Counted from the stretch's first letter, positions 26,673-36,357 are shown. The stretch is DNA of 64,000 nucleotides from Spirochaetaceae bacterium (GCA_028820215.1 JAPPKD010000263.1:8228-72227), one strand, 5' to 3'. The notes: generated from the letters alone by a model not told the origin. Made by a program: numbers and translations.

Positions 26673-27158
26673 TTGCTCCGCTCCACGGCGGTCACCCTGG
26701 GCCTGATCGGAGTGGTGGAGGTCGGCCTGGATCCGCCGGAGGTCCACACTGACGGCTCCGGCACCATCACCATCACGGTGCGCCTGCACGGCCATCTCAC
26801 CGATCAGGTGCGCGATCTGATCCAGAGCTCGGCGCGGGTGGCAGTCGAGTTCGAGTACCGCTACTTTCCGCGCTCCGGGAAGAAGCTCCGGCTGTTCAGC
26901 CGCAACGTGGTCCTGTTTCACAGCCTGAGCGGCCGCTACGAGGTGCACCGCGGCGAGGAGGTGTCCTGGGCCGGTTCCCTGGAGGAGGCGGAAGAGCTGC
27001 TCGGTTCGGCGACGGTAACGCTCGGACCGGTCGGGTCGGGGCTGGCGGTCATCAAGGCGCGAGCCTCGCTTCCCGACGTTCACGCCGGCGACACGCCCGG
27101 TGCATTGTGGTCGGGGGTCGTGCCGAGCACGTCGGTACTGATCCCCGAGGAGTCATGA
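26673..27158 (+). CDS. DUF4390-like protein
   Basis: 161 aa from a TTG at 26673; a CTG at 26646 in the same frame is an alternative, and no ATG/GTG is available. Core HLTDQVRDLIQSSARVAVEFEYRYFPRSGKKLRL, FHSLSGRYEV and SLEEAEELLG resemble DUF4390, a family often placed just before NtrY-like sensor kinase genes in beta-proteobacteria, the same order as here. Possibly periplasmic with an N-terminal hydrophobic stretch. Its TGA overlaps the kinase ATG. Confidence 0.6.
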   Translation: MLRSTAVTLGLIGVVEVGLDPPEVHTDGSGTITITVRLHGHLTDQVRDLIQSSARVAVEFEYRYFPRSGKKLRLFSRNVVLFHSLSGRYEVHRGEEVSWAGSLEEAEELLGSATVTLGPVGSGLAVIKARASLPDVHAGDTPGALWSGVVPSTSVLIPEES

Positions 27159-28288
27159 GGGGACATGCACTCGGCCTGATCGCGCTGACCCTGGCCGCCG
27201 TCGCCGCCGTCACGCTGGCGGCAGTCGGATCGATCGCTCGGCTCACCGCCCCGGAGGATGCCGCGCGGGCCGCCGCGCACCTGCAGGAGGCGCGCGCCGC
27301 CGTCCGGAACGCCCATGCGGCCGAGTCGGCGGCAGACGCTCGGACGCTGCTGGAGGAGGCGTCGCAGCAACTCGATGCCGCCGGGGGGCTACTCGCCGGA
27401 GCCGAGGTGGTACAGGCCGCGGTCAGCCGCACCGTCCTGGTCACCGTGGGAGCCGCGGGGCTGTTCGGAATTCTTGCCGGTTCCTTCCTCTGGTTCGGTT
27501 CGTTCCGGTGGGTCGTCAAACCCCTGTCCAGACTGGCCGGGCACATGCGGCGGTTGACGGACCGTCCGTCGCCGATCGAAGTGGCGGCGCGCGGGCCGCG
27601 GGAGATCCGCGCCCTGCAGCGCAGCTTCAACCGGCTGGTCGCCGAGTTGAACGACTACCGCGAACGGATCGCGAACATGGAGCGTGCCAATATCGGCCGC
27701 TATCTCACGCACCAGTTCCGCAACTCGCTTACCCCGATCCGCCTGGGAGCCGATCAGCTTGCCGCGATGCCCGCCCCGGACACCCGGTCGATCGCCGCCA
27801 TGCTGCGCGACGAAGCGGCCCGGATGGAGGCGATCCTCGACCGGTTCGTCACGCTCTATCGGTTCCCCGAGCCGCAACCCGCCGAGCTCGACATCGCCCT
27901 GCTGATGCGGCAACTCGCCGGCGGCTACCCGGGGGTCCGGGTGGCGGTCCCCGGAGATCCGGTGCTGGTGCAGGCGGATTCCACCCTTCTGGAGCAGGCG
28001 CTGGCCAACCTGGTTCAGAATGCGATCGACGCCACGGCCGGCAGCGACTACGGTTCGGTCACCGTCTCGGTCAGCGACCGGCCCGCGGTGATCACCGTAC
28101 GCGATCGGGGCGCCGGGATGACGCAGGATGAACAGGATCGCGCCTTCGACGACTACTACACCACCAAGGACAGCGGCATGGGCGTCGGTCTCGGCTTCGT
28201 GCGGAAAGTAGCTGCAGCCCATGGCATCCGGATGACGATGCGCTCCCGCCCCGGACGCGGTACGACGGTCGACATGGCGTTCCCGTAA
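27155..28288 (+). CDS. NtrY-like sensor histidine kinase
   Basis: 377 aa. Two membrane helices (about 5-25 and 93-115) flank a short helical periplasmic region; HAMP about 116-170. The phosphoacceptor is His186 in LTHQFRNSLTPIRL, the HxFRN variant of NtrY-type kinases. N-box LANLVQNAIDA, G1 VRDRGAGM and G2 GMGVGLGFV complete the catalytic domain. The periplasmic domain is only about 65 aa, so it may sense through membrane partners such as the neighbouring ABC or DUF4390-like proteins. Phosphorylates the adjacent regulator, 10 bp downstream. Confidence 0.88.
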   Translation: MRGHALGLIALTLAAVAAVTLAAVGSIARLTAPEDAARAAAHLQEARAAVRNAHAAESAADARTLLEEASQQLDAAGGLLAGAEVVQAAVSRTVLVTVGAAGLFGILAGSFLWFGSFRWVVKPLSRLAGHMRRLTDRPSPIEVAARGPREIRALQRSFNRLVAELNDYRERIANMERANIGRYLTHQFRNSLTPIRLGADQLAAMPAPDTRSIAAMLRDEAARMEAILDRFVTLYRFPEPQPAELDIALLMRQLAGGYPGVRVAVPGDPVLVQADSTLLEQALANLVQNAIDATAGSDYGSVTVSVSDRPAVITVRDRGAGMTQDEQDRAFDDYYTTKDSGMGVGLGFVRKVAAAHGIRMTMRSRPGRGTTVDMAFP

Positions 28289-28298
28289 CCGATACTTC

Positions 28299-29648
28299 AT
28301 GCCGACCGCCGTATTGATCGTCGACGACGACCGGAACGTCGGCCGCAGCGTCTCCATGGTGCTGGCCCGGCGCGGGATGGAAGCGCGCTGCGCGGCTCCG
28401 ACCGATTGGTCCTCGGCGCTGACGGAGGACGTGGACGTCGTCCTGCTGGACCTCTACCTGGGCAGCGTCAAGGGCCGAAACGTCCTGGAGCGCGTGCTGG
28501 CGGAACACCCGCTGGTGCCGGTGATCATCATGTCCGGCGTCGCCACCGCCGAGGAAGCGGTCGACTGCGTGCGGCGCGGCGCCTTCGACTACCTGGAGAA
28601 GCCGCTCACGGCTGAACGGTTGGCGATCACGGTTGCCAACGCGGCCCGCTACCGGCAGGCACGCCTGGCTGCCCTGGCTGACACCGTACCCGTGTTCGCG
28701 TCACAGAGCATGCGCGCGCTGGCCGAGGATTGCCGCAAGGTGGCGGCCACCGACGCCGCGGTGCTGATCACCGGCGAGAGCGGGACCGGCAAGGAGGTCA
28801 CCGCGCGCTACATCCACGGCTTGTCGCGCCGCAGTGCCCAGCCGCTGGTCAAGGTCGATTGCGGCGCCCTGCCGGAGAGCCTCATCGAGAGCGAGCTGTT
28901 CGGACACGCCAGGGGAGCCTTCACCGGGGCGAATGCCGACTATGCCGGCAAGCTGCAGGCGGCGGCCGGCGGCACCCTGTTCCTGGACGAGGTGGCGGAG
29001 CTGCCGCCCGGCGCGCAGTCGCGGCTGCTGCGCTTCCTGGACTCGGGCGAGGTGCAGCGCATCGGCTCGACCGCCGACGTCACGGTCGACGCGCGCATCA
29101 TCGCCGCCACCAACGCCGACCTCGAACGGGCGGTTGACGAGGGTACGCTGCGCCGCGACCTCTACTTCCGACTCAACGTCATACGCCTGCGGATCCCGCC
29201 GCTACGCTCGCGGCGCGAGGACATCGTTCCGCTCGCCGAGAGCTTCGTGGCGTCGCTGGCCGCGCGCCTGGGCGTCGAGCCTCGGGAGCTGAGCCGTGAC
29301 GCGCACCGGCGGCTGTGCGCGCTGTCGCTGCCCGGCAACGTGCGGGAGCTCAAGACGATCATCGAGCGCGTGCTGGTGCTCGGGGACGCGCTCGTAGTCG
29401 AAGGAGCGGACATCGAGTGCGCGGCGGCCGGCGGCGTCGCCGAGGCCGGCGACCCTTTCGCGCAGACGATGCCCCTGGCGAACGCGAAACGGCAGCTCGA
29501 GCGCCGCTACCTGCAGCGCCAGCTCGAGTTGCACGGGCAGTCGGTCAAGCGGACCGCGGCGGCGCTCGGTATACTGCCGAACAATCTCAGCCGCCGCGTG
29601 CGTCAACTCGAATCCCGGGACGACCGGCACGCCGACAGCGAGCGATGA
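28299..29648 (+). CDS. NtrC-family sigma-54-dependent response regulator
   Basis: 449 aa. Receiver domain with acidic DDD (9-11), phospho-site Asp51 and Lys101; AAA+ domain with Walker A GESGTGKE (159-166), the sigma-54-contacting GAFTGA loop (206-211) and arginine-finger region; Fis-type HTH at the C-terminus (SVKRTAAALGILPNNLSRRVRQL). Activates sigma-54 RNA polymerase after phosphorylation. The SulP gene overlaps its stop (ATGA). A possible -24/-12 promoter heads the same operon, suggesting autoregulation. Confidence 0.92.
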   Translation: MPTAVLIVDDDRNVGRSVSMVLARRGMEARCAAPTDWSSALTEDVDVVLLDLYLGSVKGRNVLERVLAEHPLVPVIIMSGVATAEEAVDCVRRGAFDYLEKPLTAERLAITVANAARYRQARLAALADTVPVFASQSMRALAEDCRKVAATDAAVLITGESGTGKEVTARYIHGLSRRSAQPLVKVDCGALPESLIESELFGHARGAFTGANADYAGKLQAAAGGTLFLDEVAELPPGAQSRLLRFLDSGEVQRIGSTADVTVDARIIAATNADLERAVDEGTLRRDLYFRLNVIRLRIPPLRSRREDIVPLAESFVASLAARLGVEPRELSRDAHRRLCALSLPGNVRELKTIIERVLVLGDALVVEGADIECAAAGGVAEAGDPFAQTMPLANAKRQLERRYLQRQLELHGQSVKRTAAALGILPNNLSRRVRQLESRDDRHADSER

Positions 29649-31288
29649 AGCGACGTTTCGAGTTCAACTACGGCTTCGATACGTTCCGCGGGGATCTCTT
29701 CGGCGGCATCACCTCCACGGTGGTGGCGCTGCCGGTGTCGCTGGCGTTCGGCGTCGCCTCGGGGCTGGGAGCGGCCGCCGGCCTGTACGGGGCGATCGCG
29801 GTGGGCTTCTTCGCCGCGGTGTTCGGCGGCACGCGGTCGCAGATCTCCGGTCCGACGGCGCCCATGGCCGTGGCCATGGCCGTGATCATCACCAGCCATG
29901 CGTCCAACCTCACGGAGGCGCTCACGGTCGTGATGCTCGGCGGCCTGCTGCAGGTGCTGATCGGCGTGCTGCGGATCGGCCGCTTCATCGCCTACACCCC
30001 GCACGTGGTGGTCTCCGGCTTCATGACCGGGATCGGCATCATCGTCATGCTGATTCAGACGCTGCCCTTCCTGGGCGCACCGACGGCCGCAGGCGGCCCG
30101 ATGGGCGCGATCCGCGCGCTGCCGGAGGCGCTGGCGAACCTCAACGTCAGCGCCCTGGTCATCGCCGTGGTGACGCTCGCCATCGGCGTGCTCTGGCCTC
30201 GCCGCATGCAGCGCTTCGTTCCCGCAGCCCTGGTGGCGCTGATCGTCGGCACGCTGCTCGGCGTCCTGACGCTGCGCGATGCGCCCGTGATCGGTGCGAT
30301 CCCGAGCGGGCTGCCGGAGCTCCACCTGGAGTTGCCGTCCGTCGGGTTCCTGCTGCGTGCCCTGCAGCCGGCGCTCATCCTGGCCCTGCTCGGATCCGTG
30401 GATAGCCTGCTCACGTCTCTGGTAGCCGACTCGCTGACCGGCACGCAGCACAACCCGGACCGCGAGCTGGTGGGGCAGGGCATCGGCAACCTGGTCGCGG
30501 GACTGTTCGGGGGCGTGCCCGGCGCCGGCGCGACCATGGGCACCGTGACCAACATCCGCGCCGGCGGCACGACCCGTATGTCGGGCGTGCTGCGCGCGAT
30601 TCTGCTGCTGGCGCTCCTGCTCGGCCTGGGGCGCTTCGTCGAGCCGATTCCGCACGCCGTGCTGGCCGGCATCCTGATGAAGGTGGGCTGGGACATCGTC
30701 GACTGGCGCATGGTCCTGCGCCTCCACCGCATCCGCCGCGAGCACCTGATCGTGCTGCTGATCACGCTCGGCCTGACCGTGTTCGTGGACCTGGTGACGG
30801 CGGTGGCCATCGGGCTGATCGCCGCGGGGATGGCGCACGCCCGCCAGTTGGAGCGGCTGGAACTCGACAGCGTGGTGTCGGTGCCGCTGCTCGACCAGGC
30901 GTTCTTCTCCGATCAGGGCGGCTCGGACGACCCGTATGCGGCTCGGGTCGGCCTGGTCGCACTCCGGGGCGGCTTCACGGTGGCCTCCGCCCAGAAGCTG
31001 GTCGGGGTGATCGGCCCCGACATCAGGGACCACGAGGTGGTGATCTTCGACTTCTCGGGCGCCACCTACATGGACGACAGCGCCGCCATGCTGATCAGGC
31101 ACCTCATGGACGTCGCCGCCGAGAAGGACACGCCGTGCATCGTGATGGGACTGTCAGGCGCCGTCGCCGAGACCCTGGACGCCCTCGACATCCTGCACGA
31201 GGTTCCCGAAGGTCAGGTCGTCGACACGCTGGACGAGGCGCGGCAGATCGCCAGAACCGTGCTCACCGCGGACACGGTCAGAGCGTGA
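29645..31288 (+). CDS. SulP-family anion transporter with STAS domain
   Basis: 547 aa. GDLFGGITSTVVALPVSLAFGVASGLG and ISGPTAPMAVAMAVII open the SulP core; LILALLGSVDSLLTSLVADSLTG marks the substrate-site helices; the C-terminal STAS domain has VVIFDFSGATYMDDSAA. Same architecture as the SulP at 11312 but clearly diverged. ATG in the ATGA overlap with the response-regulator stop, so its expression is tied to the two-component system. Sulfate, bicarbonate or dicarboxylate are candidate substrates. Converges with the next gene with 11-bp overlap. Confidence 0.9.
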   Translation: MKRRFEFNYGFDTFRGDLFGGITSTVVALPVSLAFGVASGLGAAAGLYGAIAVGFFAAVFGGTRSQISGPTAPMAVAMAVIITSHASNLTEALTVVMLGGLLQVLIGVLRIGRFIAYTPHVVVSGFMTGIGIIVMLIQTLPFLGAPTAAGGPMGAIRALPEALANLNVSALVIAVVTLAIGVLWPRRMQRFVPAALVALIVGTLLGVLTLRDAPVIGAIPSGLPELHLELPSVGFLLRALQPALILALLGSVDSLLTSLVADSLTGTQHNPDRELVGQGIGNLVAGLFGGVPGAGATMGTVTNIRAGGTTRMSGVLRAILLLALLLGLGRFVEPIPHAVLAGILMKVGWDIVDWRMVLRLHRIRREHLIVLLITLGLTVFVDLVTAVAIGLIAAGMAHARQLERLELDSVVSVPLLDQAFFSDQGGSDDPYAARVGLVALRGGFTVASAQKLVGVIGPDIRDHEVVIFDFSGATYMDDSAAMLIRHLMDVAAEKDTPCIVMGLSGAVAETLDALDILHEVPEGQVVDTLDEARQIARTVLTADTVRA

Positions 31289-32423
31289 TCTCCCACAGGT
31301 AGCCGCTGCGCCGCGGGTTGTCGTTCTCGCAGGCGTACAGCGTACCGTCGGCGGCCTGCACGACGTGGTGGACCTGGAAGCACGGCTCGCCGTCCCCGTC
31401 GACCACGTGGCCCAGCAACTCGTAGCGGTCGCGCCGGAAGTCGAAGCGGAGCACCTCGCAGCGCCCGGCCCTCCCGGTCACGCCGTAGGCGCAGCCGTCG
31501 CCGGCGACCACCAGCGAGGTGAGCCGGCTGGGCCGGTCCTCGATCGGCGTGAACAGGTATGTCGCCGATCCCGTTTTCGGGTCGATCCGGAACAGCGATC
31601 CGTTTCCGCCCGAGGCGTACATCATGCCGTCGCCCAGGTTGAACAGCCCCTCCGCCGGGACCGTGCCGTATGAGCCGTCGGGCCGCGGCAGACCGCACCG
31701 GTAGTGGACCACCCTGCCCTGCTCCGGGTCGATCTTGCAGAGCCGCGCCATGTCGACGCCGCTGCTCGACTGCCACGCACGGGTCACCTGCCAGGTCGAC
31801 CACAGGCACCCGTGGTCGTCCAGGCAGATGTTCTCGCCCTGCGCCATGCCGCCGCACCCGGAAGCGATCAGCCCGTAGTCGGTGACCGCGCCGTTGGCCA
31901 GATCGTAGGCGGCCAGCATCTCGGGCGCGAAGCACAGGCAGTAGATCAGCTCCCGTTCCCGGTCGATGGCGATCGACTGGATGTAGGTGTGCGGCACCGG
32001 CGTGGCGATGCGCGCGAACTCGCCGGTGCGCGGGTCGTAGCGGAAGATGCCGCCGCCCGGCGCGTCGAAGAACCGGTCCACGTCGTGCAGCAGCGCCGTG
32101 GCCCCGTAGATGCAGCCGTCGGCGCCCCGTTCGAGCGAGCGGTGGAACTTGGCGTCGTACTCGTTCACCACCCCCTTGGCCCCCAGGTCGACGAAGGTCC
32201 CCGAGGCGCGATCGTACGCCTTGAAGATGTCGGCGTCGAAGGAAGTGATGCCCAGGTACACACGGTCGGACGTCTCGTCGTACAGGGCGCAGTCCATGCT
32301 GATCCACCCTCGGCGCCAGCGCGGGTCGGCCTTGAAATCGGCGTATTCCCAGCGGTCCTCGACCTCCTCGAACCACTGCTCGCCGTAGCGTTCGTCCTTG
32401 AGCTTGATGGAGCGGATCGTCAT
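31278..32423 (-). CDS. Beta-propeller-like protein of unknown function
   Basis: 381 aa, no signal peptide. Repeated blade-like units (GCIYGATALLHDVDRFF, GGIFRYDPRTGEFARI, GSLFRIDPKTGSATYLF, DGTLYACEND) suggest a six- or seven-bladed propeller with Asp-Gly turns. ATG at 32423. Proteins of this type occur in sugar-acid and lactone metabolism (SMP-30/gluconolactonase-like) and as uncharacterised WD-like proteins; no metal ligands can be assigned. Transcribed alone, convergent with SulP. Confidence 0.65.
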   Translation of the reverse strand: MTIRSIKLKDERYGEQWFEEVEDRWEYADFKADPRWRRGWISMDCALYDETSDRVYLGITSFDADIFKAYDRASGTFVDLGAKGVVNEYDAKFHRSLERGADGCIYGATALLHDVDRFFDAPGGGIFRYDPRTGEFARIATPVPHTYIQSIAIDRERELIYCLCFAPEMLAAYDLANGAVTDYGLIASGCGGMAQGENICLDDHGCLWSTWQVTRAWQSSSGVDMARLCKIDPEQGRVVHYRCGLPRPDGSYGTVPAEGLFNLGDGMMYASGGNGSLFRIDPKTGSATYLFTPIEDRPSRLTSLVVAGDGCAYGVTGRAGRCEVLRFDFRRDRYELLGHVVDGDGEPCFQVHHVVQAADGTLYACENDNPRRSGYLWEITL

Positions 32424-32528
32424 CGCAGCGCGAGGTTAGAGGCTCGGCACACGAGCGGGAAGAGGCCCCGCTTCAACGCCAGCCGCGCTCACGACGGCGT
32501 GTTGTGGATCTTCCGTACTTTCAGACAC

Positions 32529-32560
32529 TTGTTTTTTACATCATAACTGTCTTATATTGT
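32529..32560 (+). promoter_or_regulatory. Sigma-70 promoter with MerR-type dyad
   Basis: TTGTTT (32529-32534), 17-bp spacer, TTATAT (32552-32557). A 23-bp imperfect dyad, ACATCATAA-CTGTC-TTATATTGT (32538-32560), 7 of 9 arm positions matching, covers spacer and -10. This AT-rich island stands out from the GC-rich surroundings. The -10 ends only 8 nt before ATG 32566, so the transcript would begin at or next to the start codon (leaderless). Confidence 0.65.
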
Positions 32561-32565
32561 CTCCG

Positions 32566-32997
32566 ATGTCGAACGAAGGCGATCGGATCGCGATAGACGA
32601 GCTGTGCGCCCTGGTGGATCTGCCCAGGCGCACCGTCCGGTACTACATCCAGGAAGGACTGGTCGACCGGCCCGCCGGGGCCAAGCGTGGCGCCTACTAC
32701 ACCAGGCGCCACGTCGAGCAGTTGATGACGATCCGCACCTGGCAGCGCGCCGGCCTCAGCCTGGAACGGATCCGCGAGCTGGTGGACGGCGGCGGAGAGA
32801 CCGCCTCTCCCCTGCCCCCGCCACGCGCCCGGCGCCCCGGAGACGTGACGTTGCGTACCCACGTCACGCTCGCCCCCGGCGTCGAGCTCGTGATCGATCC
32901 CCAGGAGGCCGGCCTCGGCGCTGAGGCCGTGCGAGCGATCGTCCGGAAGGCGGCATCACTCGTCGAGCAGACATGCAAGGAGGATGCAGGGAGATGA
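32566..32997 (+). CDS. MerR-family transcriptional regulator
   Basis: 143 aa. N-terminal winged HTH typical of MerR: AIDELCALVDLPRRTVRYYIQEGLVDRPAGAKRGAYY and HVEQLMTIRTWQRAGLSLERIREL. The C-terminal half (about 80-143) is Pro/Arg-rich, then a segment with GVELVIDPQEAGLGAEAVRAIV, an effector region seen in MerR regulators coupled to VIT/VWA genes. Start at ATG 32566, almost at the predicted transcription start; a TTG 9 nt upstream would fall inside the -10. ATGA overlap with the VWA gene indicates a two-gene unit, likely autoregulated through the dyad upstream. Confidence 0.87.
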   Translation: MSNEGDRIAIDELCALVDLPRRTVRYYIQEGLVDRPAGAKRGAYYTRRHVEQLMTIRTWQRAGLSLERIRELVDGGGETASPLPPPRARRPGDVTLRTHVTLAPGVELVIDPQEAGLGAEAVRAIVRKAASLVEQTCKEDAGR

Positions 32998-35207
32998 GAA
33001 CGAACATGGCCGCGACGCTGGAGAGCGCCCAGGGACAGGTGGTGCTGGAGGAGGTCGGCATCGACGCCGACGTCGCCGACCTCATGACCGTCGTCGACGT
33101 GTCCCAGCGCTACCGCAACCCGGGCACCGGGCACATCGAGGCGGTCTACACCTTTCCGCTGCCGGTGGAGGCCGTCCTGCTGCAGTTCACGGTTGAGATC
33201 GGCGACCGCACGATGGCCGGCACGGTCATCGCCAAGCCGGAGGCGGAACGGCAGTACGAGGACGCCATCACCGACGGGAACGCGGCGGTGCTCCTTGAGC
33301 AGCCGCAGCCCGGGCTGTACACCGCGAGCGTCGGCAACCTGGCCCCGGGCGAGACGGCGACCGTCCGCTTTCGCTACGGGCTGCTACTGCACTGGAACGG
33401 CGACCTCGTGCGGCTCGCCATGCCCACGGCCATCGCCCCCCGGTACGGCGATCCGTCGGCCGGCGGCCTGGACCCTCACCAGGAGCCGGCGTTCGGCTTC
33501 GACGCCGAACGGCGCTTCCGGTTGCGGGCATCGGTCCGCGGAGTCCTCCAGGGCGCCCGCTGGGCCTCCCCCTCGCACGACATCGCCGTCGCCCCGGGTG
33601 GCGAGCGGACGGTGATCGAGATCGCCCGGCCGGCCGCGATGGACCGCGATGTCGTCCTGGAGGCGCGCGCCGGCACGGCGGATACAGGACGGGCGTTGCT
33701 TGACCGTGACGACCGGGACTGGGTGGTCCTGGCGAGCTTCCCGCCCGAGCTTCCCGACCTGGACCAGAGCGGCGCGCATCGCTGCCTGAAGATCGTCGTG
33801 GACTGCTCCGGCTCGATGAGCGGCGACTCGATCGAGCAGGTGCGCATCGCCGGCAAGCGCATTCTCGACAGCCTGCGCCCCGGCGACCTGTTCGACATCG
33901 TGGCGTTCGGCACCGGACATCGTGCCCTGTTCGGCCGCGCGCTACCGGCGTCGCCGTCCAACGTCGACCGCGCGCGGGAGTTCGTGCGCGATCTGGACGC
34001 CGACCTGGGCGGCACCGAGATCGAGTCCGCGCTGCGCGCCGCCTACGGCACCGAAGGCGAGCCCGGCGTGCCCGCCGACCTGCTGCTGATCACGGACGGC
34101 GAGGTCTGGGACACCGACGCCGCCGTGGCCGAGGCGCGCGCCTCCGGCCACCGCATCTTCACCGTGGGCGTCGGCAGTGCCGTCGCCGAACCGTTCGTGC
34201 GCGCCCTCGCCCAGGCGACCGGCGGCGCCTGCGAGCTGGTGGCGCCGCGCGAGGACATGGCCGGCCGCATCCACCGCCACTTCCAGCGCATCCTCGCCCC
34301 GCCGGCCAGGCAGGCTCGTGTCATCTGGCCCGCACCGGTGCGTTACGCGGTCCCTGACCCGTTACCGTCACCGTACCCCGGCGACACCATTCACCTGTTC
34401 GGATCGTTCTCACAGCGGCCGGACGGTCCGGTGGTCCTGGAGCTGGAGCTCGCGGACGGCCGCACCATCAGCCACCGGCTGAAGATCGGCCCGCTGCCAC
34501 CCCGCGACGCTGGATCGGAACATGCCGATGCCGTGCGATCCGACCTGGCGCGCCTTGGCGCCGCCCGGCGGTTGCCGGTGATCGACGACGCAGCCGCAGC
34601 GACCGAGCTGGCCGTGCGCTATCAACTCGTCTCGGAATGGACGAACTGCCTGGTGGTCCATGTCCGGGCGGAGGCCGACAAGGCGGGCGATCTGCCGACC
34701 CTGGTCAAGGTCCCGCAGGTGCTGGCCGCCGGCTGGCACGGGATCGGAACCGTCTACGACGCGTCGGCGATGCGCGCGGAGGCGGTGTACAGCCAGGCGC
34801 CACAGGATTGCGCTGCCCTGAGCCCGCTGCGGGAGACGATCCCTCCCGGTCCGGAATCCATGCCCGTCTCGATCGGATCGCCGATCGACATCGTCACGGC
34901 GCTGAACGAGCGCTCGCTGCCGGCCGTGCCGACGCTCGGCGACCTTGCGGCATTCGGCATGCCGGAAGAGATCGTCGACGCCCTCGGGGAGCTGGTGGAA
35001 CAAGGCGAGGACGCCCGCGCCGTCGCGGTCATCTTCCTGTACCTGACCTGCGAGTCGCCCGCGGGCAGCGGTCTCGACCGCCACCAACGCCGGCTGATCC
35101 TCTCCGCTTACAAGAAGCTCGGGGCCCGGGCCGCCACGGTCGACGCCGTCCGGCGCGTCTTGCAGACATGGGACCCGATCGGCGGAGGCACCACGGCCTG
35201 CCCGTGA
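32994..35207 (+). CDS. VIT and von Willebrand factor A domain protein
   Basis: 737 aa, no signal peptide. N-terminal VIT domain (residues 1-150: VDVSQRYRNPGTGHIEAVYTFPLP, ASVGNLAPGETATVRFRY), then VWA (about 263-440) with intact MIDAS DCSGSMSGD (Asp270-Ser274) and TDGEVW. The C-terminal region is helical and uncharacterised. This is the inter-alpha-trypsin inhibitor-like bacterial architecture; VWA domains bind metal-dependent protein ligands. Coupled to the MerR gene. Likely part of a cytoplasmic, stress-linked assembly, but the partner is not visible. Confidence 0.87.
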   Translation: MRTNMAATLESAQGQVVLEEVGIDADVADLMTVVDVSQRYRNPGTGHIEAVYTFPLPVEAVLLQFTVEIGDRTMAGTVIAKPEAERQYEDAITDGNAAVLLEQPQPGLYTASVGNLAPGETATVRFRYGLLLHWNGDLVRLAMPTAIAPRYGDPSAGGLDPHQEPAFGFDAERRFRLRASVRGVLQGARWASPSHDIAVAPGGERTVIEIARPAAMDRDVVLEARAGTADTGRALLDRDDRDWVVLASFPPELPDLDQSGAHRCLKIVVDCSGSMSGDSIEQVRIAGKRILDSLRPGDLFDIVAFGTGHRALFGRALPASPSNVDRAREFVRDLDADLGGTEIESALRAAYGTEGEPGVPADLLLITDGEVWDTDAAVAEARASGHRIFTVGVGSAVAEPFVRALAQATGGACELVAPREDMAGRIHRHFQRILAPPARQARVIWPAPVRYAVPDPLPSPYPGDTIHLFGSFSQRPDGPVVLELELADGRTISHRLKIGPLPPRDAGSEHADAVRSDLARLGAARRLPVIDDAAAATELAVRYQLVSEWTNCLVVHVRAEADKAGDLPTLVKVPQVLAAGWHGIGTVYDASAMRAEAVYSQAPQDCAALSPLRETIPPGPESMPVSIGSPIDIVTALNERSLPAVPTLGDLAAFGMPEEIVDALGELVEQGEDARAVAVIFLYLTCESPAGSGLDRHQRRLILSAYKKLGARAATVDAVRRVLQTWDPIGGGTTACP

Positions 35208-35280
35208 ACGGGGTGCCCCACCTTACGGCAGGGAAGCCGGCCGGCCGTTGCGGTACGCTGCATGCGGAGGGTCATGCCCC

Positions 35281-36312
35281 ATGAGCATCAAGCGGACCGA
35301 CTTCGGCCTGGCCGGCGGCAGCCCCGTGCACCGCTACGAGATGCGCAACCGCCGCGGCACCACCGCCGCGGTGCTGACGCTGGGAGCCAACCTGCAGTCG
35401 GTACGCACCCACGGCCGCCACGGACTGGACGAGATCACGCTGTCCTACGACGACGTGAATCACTACCTGGACCCGGAGTATCCGTACTTCGGGCCCATCA
35501 TCGGGCGGGTCGCCAACCGCATCGCCGGGGGCTCCTTCGACCTGGACGGCACCCGCTACGAGCTGGCGTGCAATGCGGGCGACCTGCACCTGCACGGCGG
35601 CGTGACCGGCTTCGACCGGCGCATCTGGAAGGCCACCACGCACGAGAGCGAGCAAGAGGACCGCGTAGCGCTGCGCTACCGAAGCCCGGACGGCGAGGAA
35701 GGCTACCCTGGCGAGCTGACCGCGCATGCGGTCTATCGGCTCACCGAACACGACGAGCTGGTGATCGACCTGCAGGCAACCACCGACGCGCCGACGATCG
35801 TCAACCTCACCAATCACGCCTACTGGAACCTGGCCGGCGCCGGCAACGGCACCGTGGACGGGCACGACCTGCACCTGCACTGCGCGCATGTGCTGGAGCG
35901 GGGCGACGATGGAGTGCCCACCGGGGCGGTGCTGCCGGTGGCCGGCACCGCGTTCGATTTCACCAGTCCGCGCCCGATCGGCGAACGGATCAAGCAGGCC
36001 GGCGGCTACGACCACTGCTTCGTGATCGACGGCGCACCGGGCCAGCTCCGCACCTTCGCCCGCGCGTACGCGCCGGGCTCCGGGCGGGTCATGGAGGTCG
36101 CCACCACCCAGCCCGGCGTGCAGCTCTACACGTCGGAGTTCCTGGAGACCACCACGGGCGCCGGCGGACGCACGTTCGACCCGCGGGGCGCCCTCTGCCT
36201 GGAGACCCAGCACTTCCCCGACAGCGTGCACCGGCCCCACTTCCCGTCCATCGTGCTGCGCCCCGGCCAGACCTACCGGCACCGCACCGTGCACCGCTTC
36301 TGGGTCACGTAA
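35281..36312 (+). CDS. galM: Aldose 1-epimerase (mutarotase)
   Basis: 343 aa, the normal GalM size. Substrate motifs GRVANRIAGGSF, LHLHGGVTGFDRRIW, catalytic His in NLTNHAYWNL, YDHCF, and catalytic Glu in CLETQHFPDSVHRP. Interconverts alpha and beta aldose anomers before catabolism. ATG at 35281 with GGAGG 10 nt upstream. Monocistronic; 73 bp after the VWA gene. Fits the carbohydrate-catabolic content of the window. Confidence 0.92.
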   Translation: MSIKRTDFGLAGGSPVHRYEMRNRRGTTAAVLTLGANLQSVRTHGRHGLDEITLSYDDVNHYLDPEYPYFGPIIGRVANRIAGGSFDLDGTRYELACNAGDLHLHGGVTGFDRRIWKATTHESEQEDRVALRYRSPDGEEGYPGELTAHAVYRLTEHDELVIDLQATTDAPTIVNLTNHAYWNLAGAGNGTVDGHDLHLHCAHVLERGDDGVPTGAVLPVAGTAFDFTSPRPIGERIKQAGGYDHCFVIDGAPGQLRTFARAYAPGSGRVMEVATTQPGVQLYTSEFLETTTGAGGRTFDPRGALCLETQHFPDSVHRPHFPSIVLRPGQTYRHRTVHRFWVT

Positions 36313-36357
36313 GTCGCGTGGAACGGTGACCGGCGGCGCGTGCAGCGTCGGCTTCTA

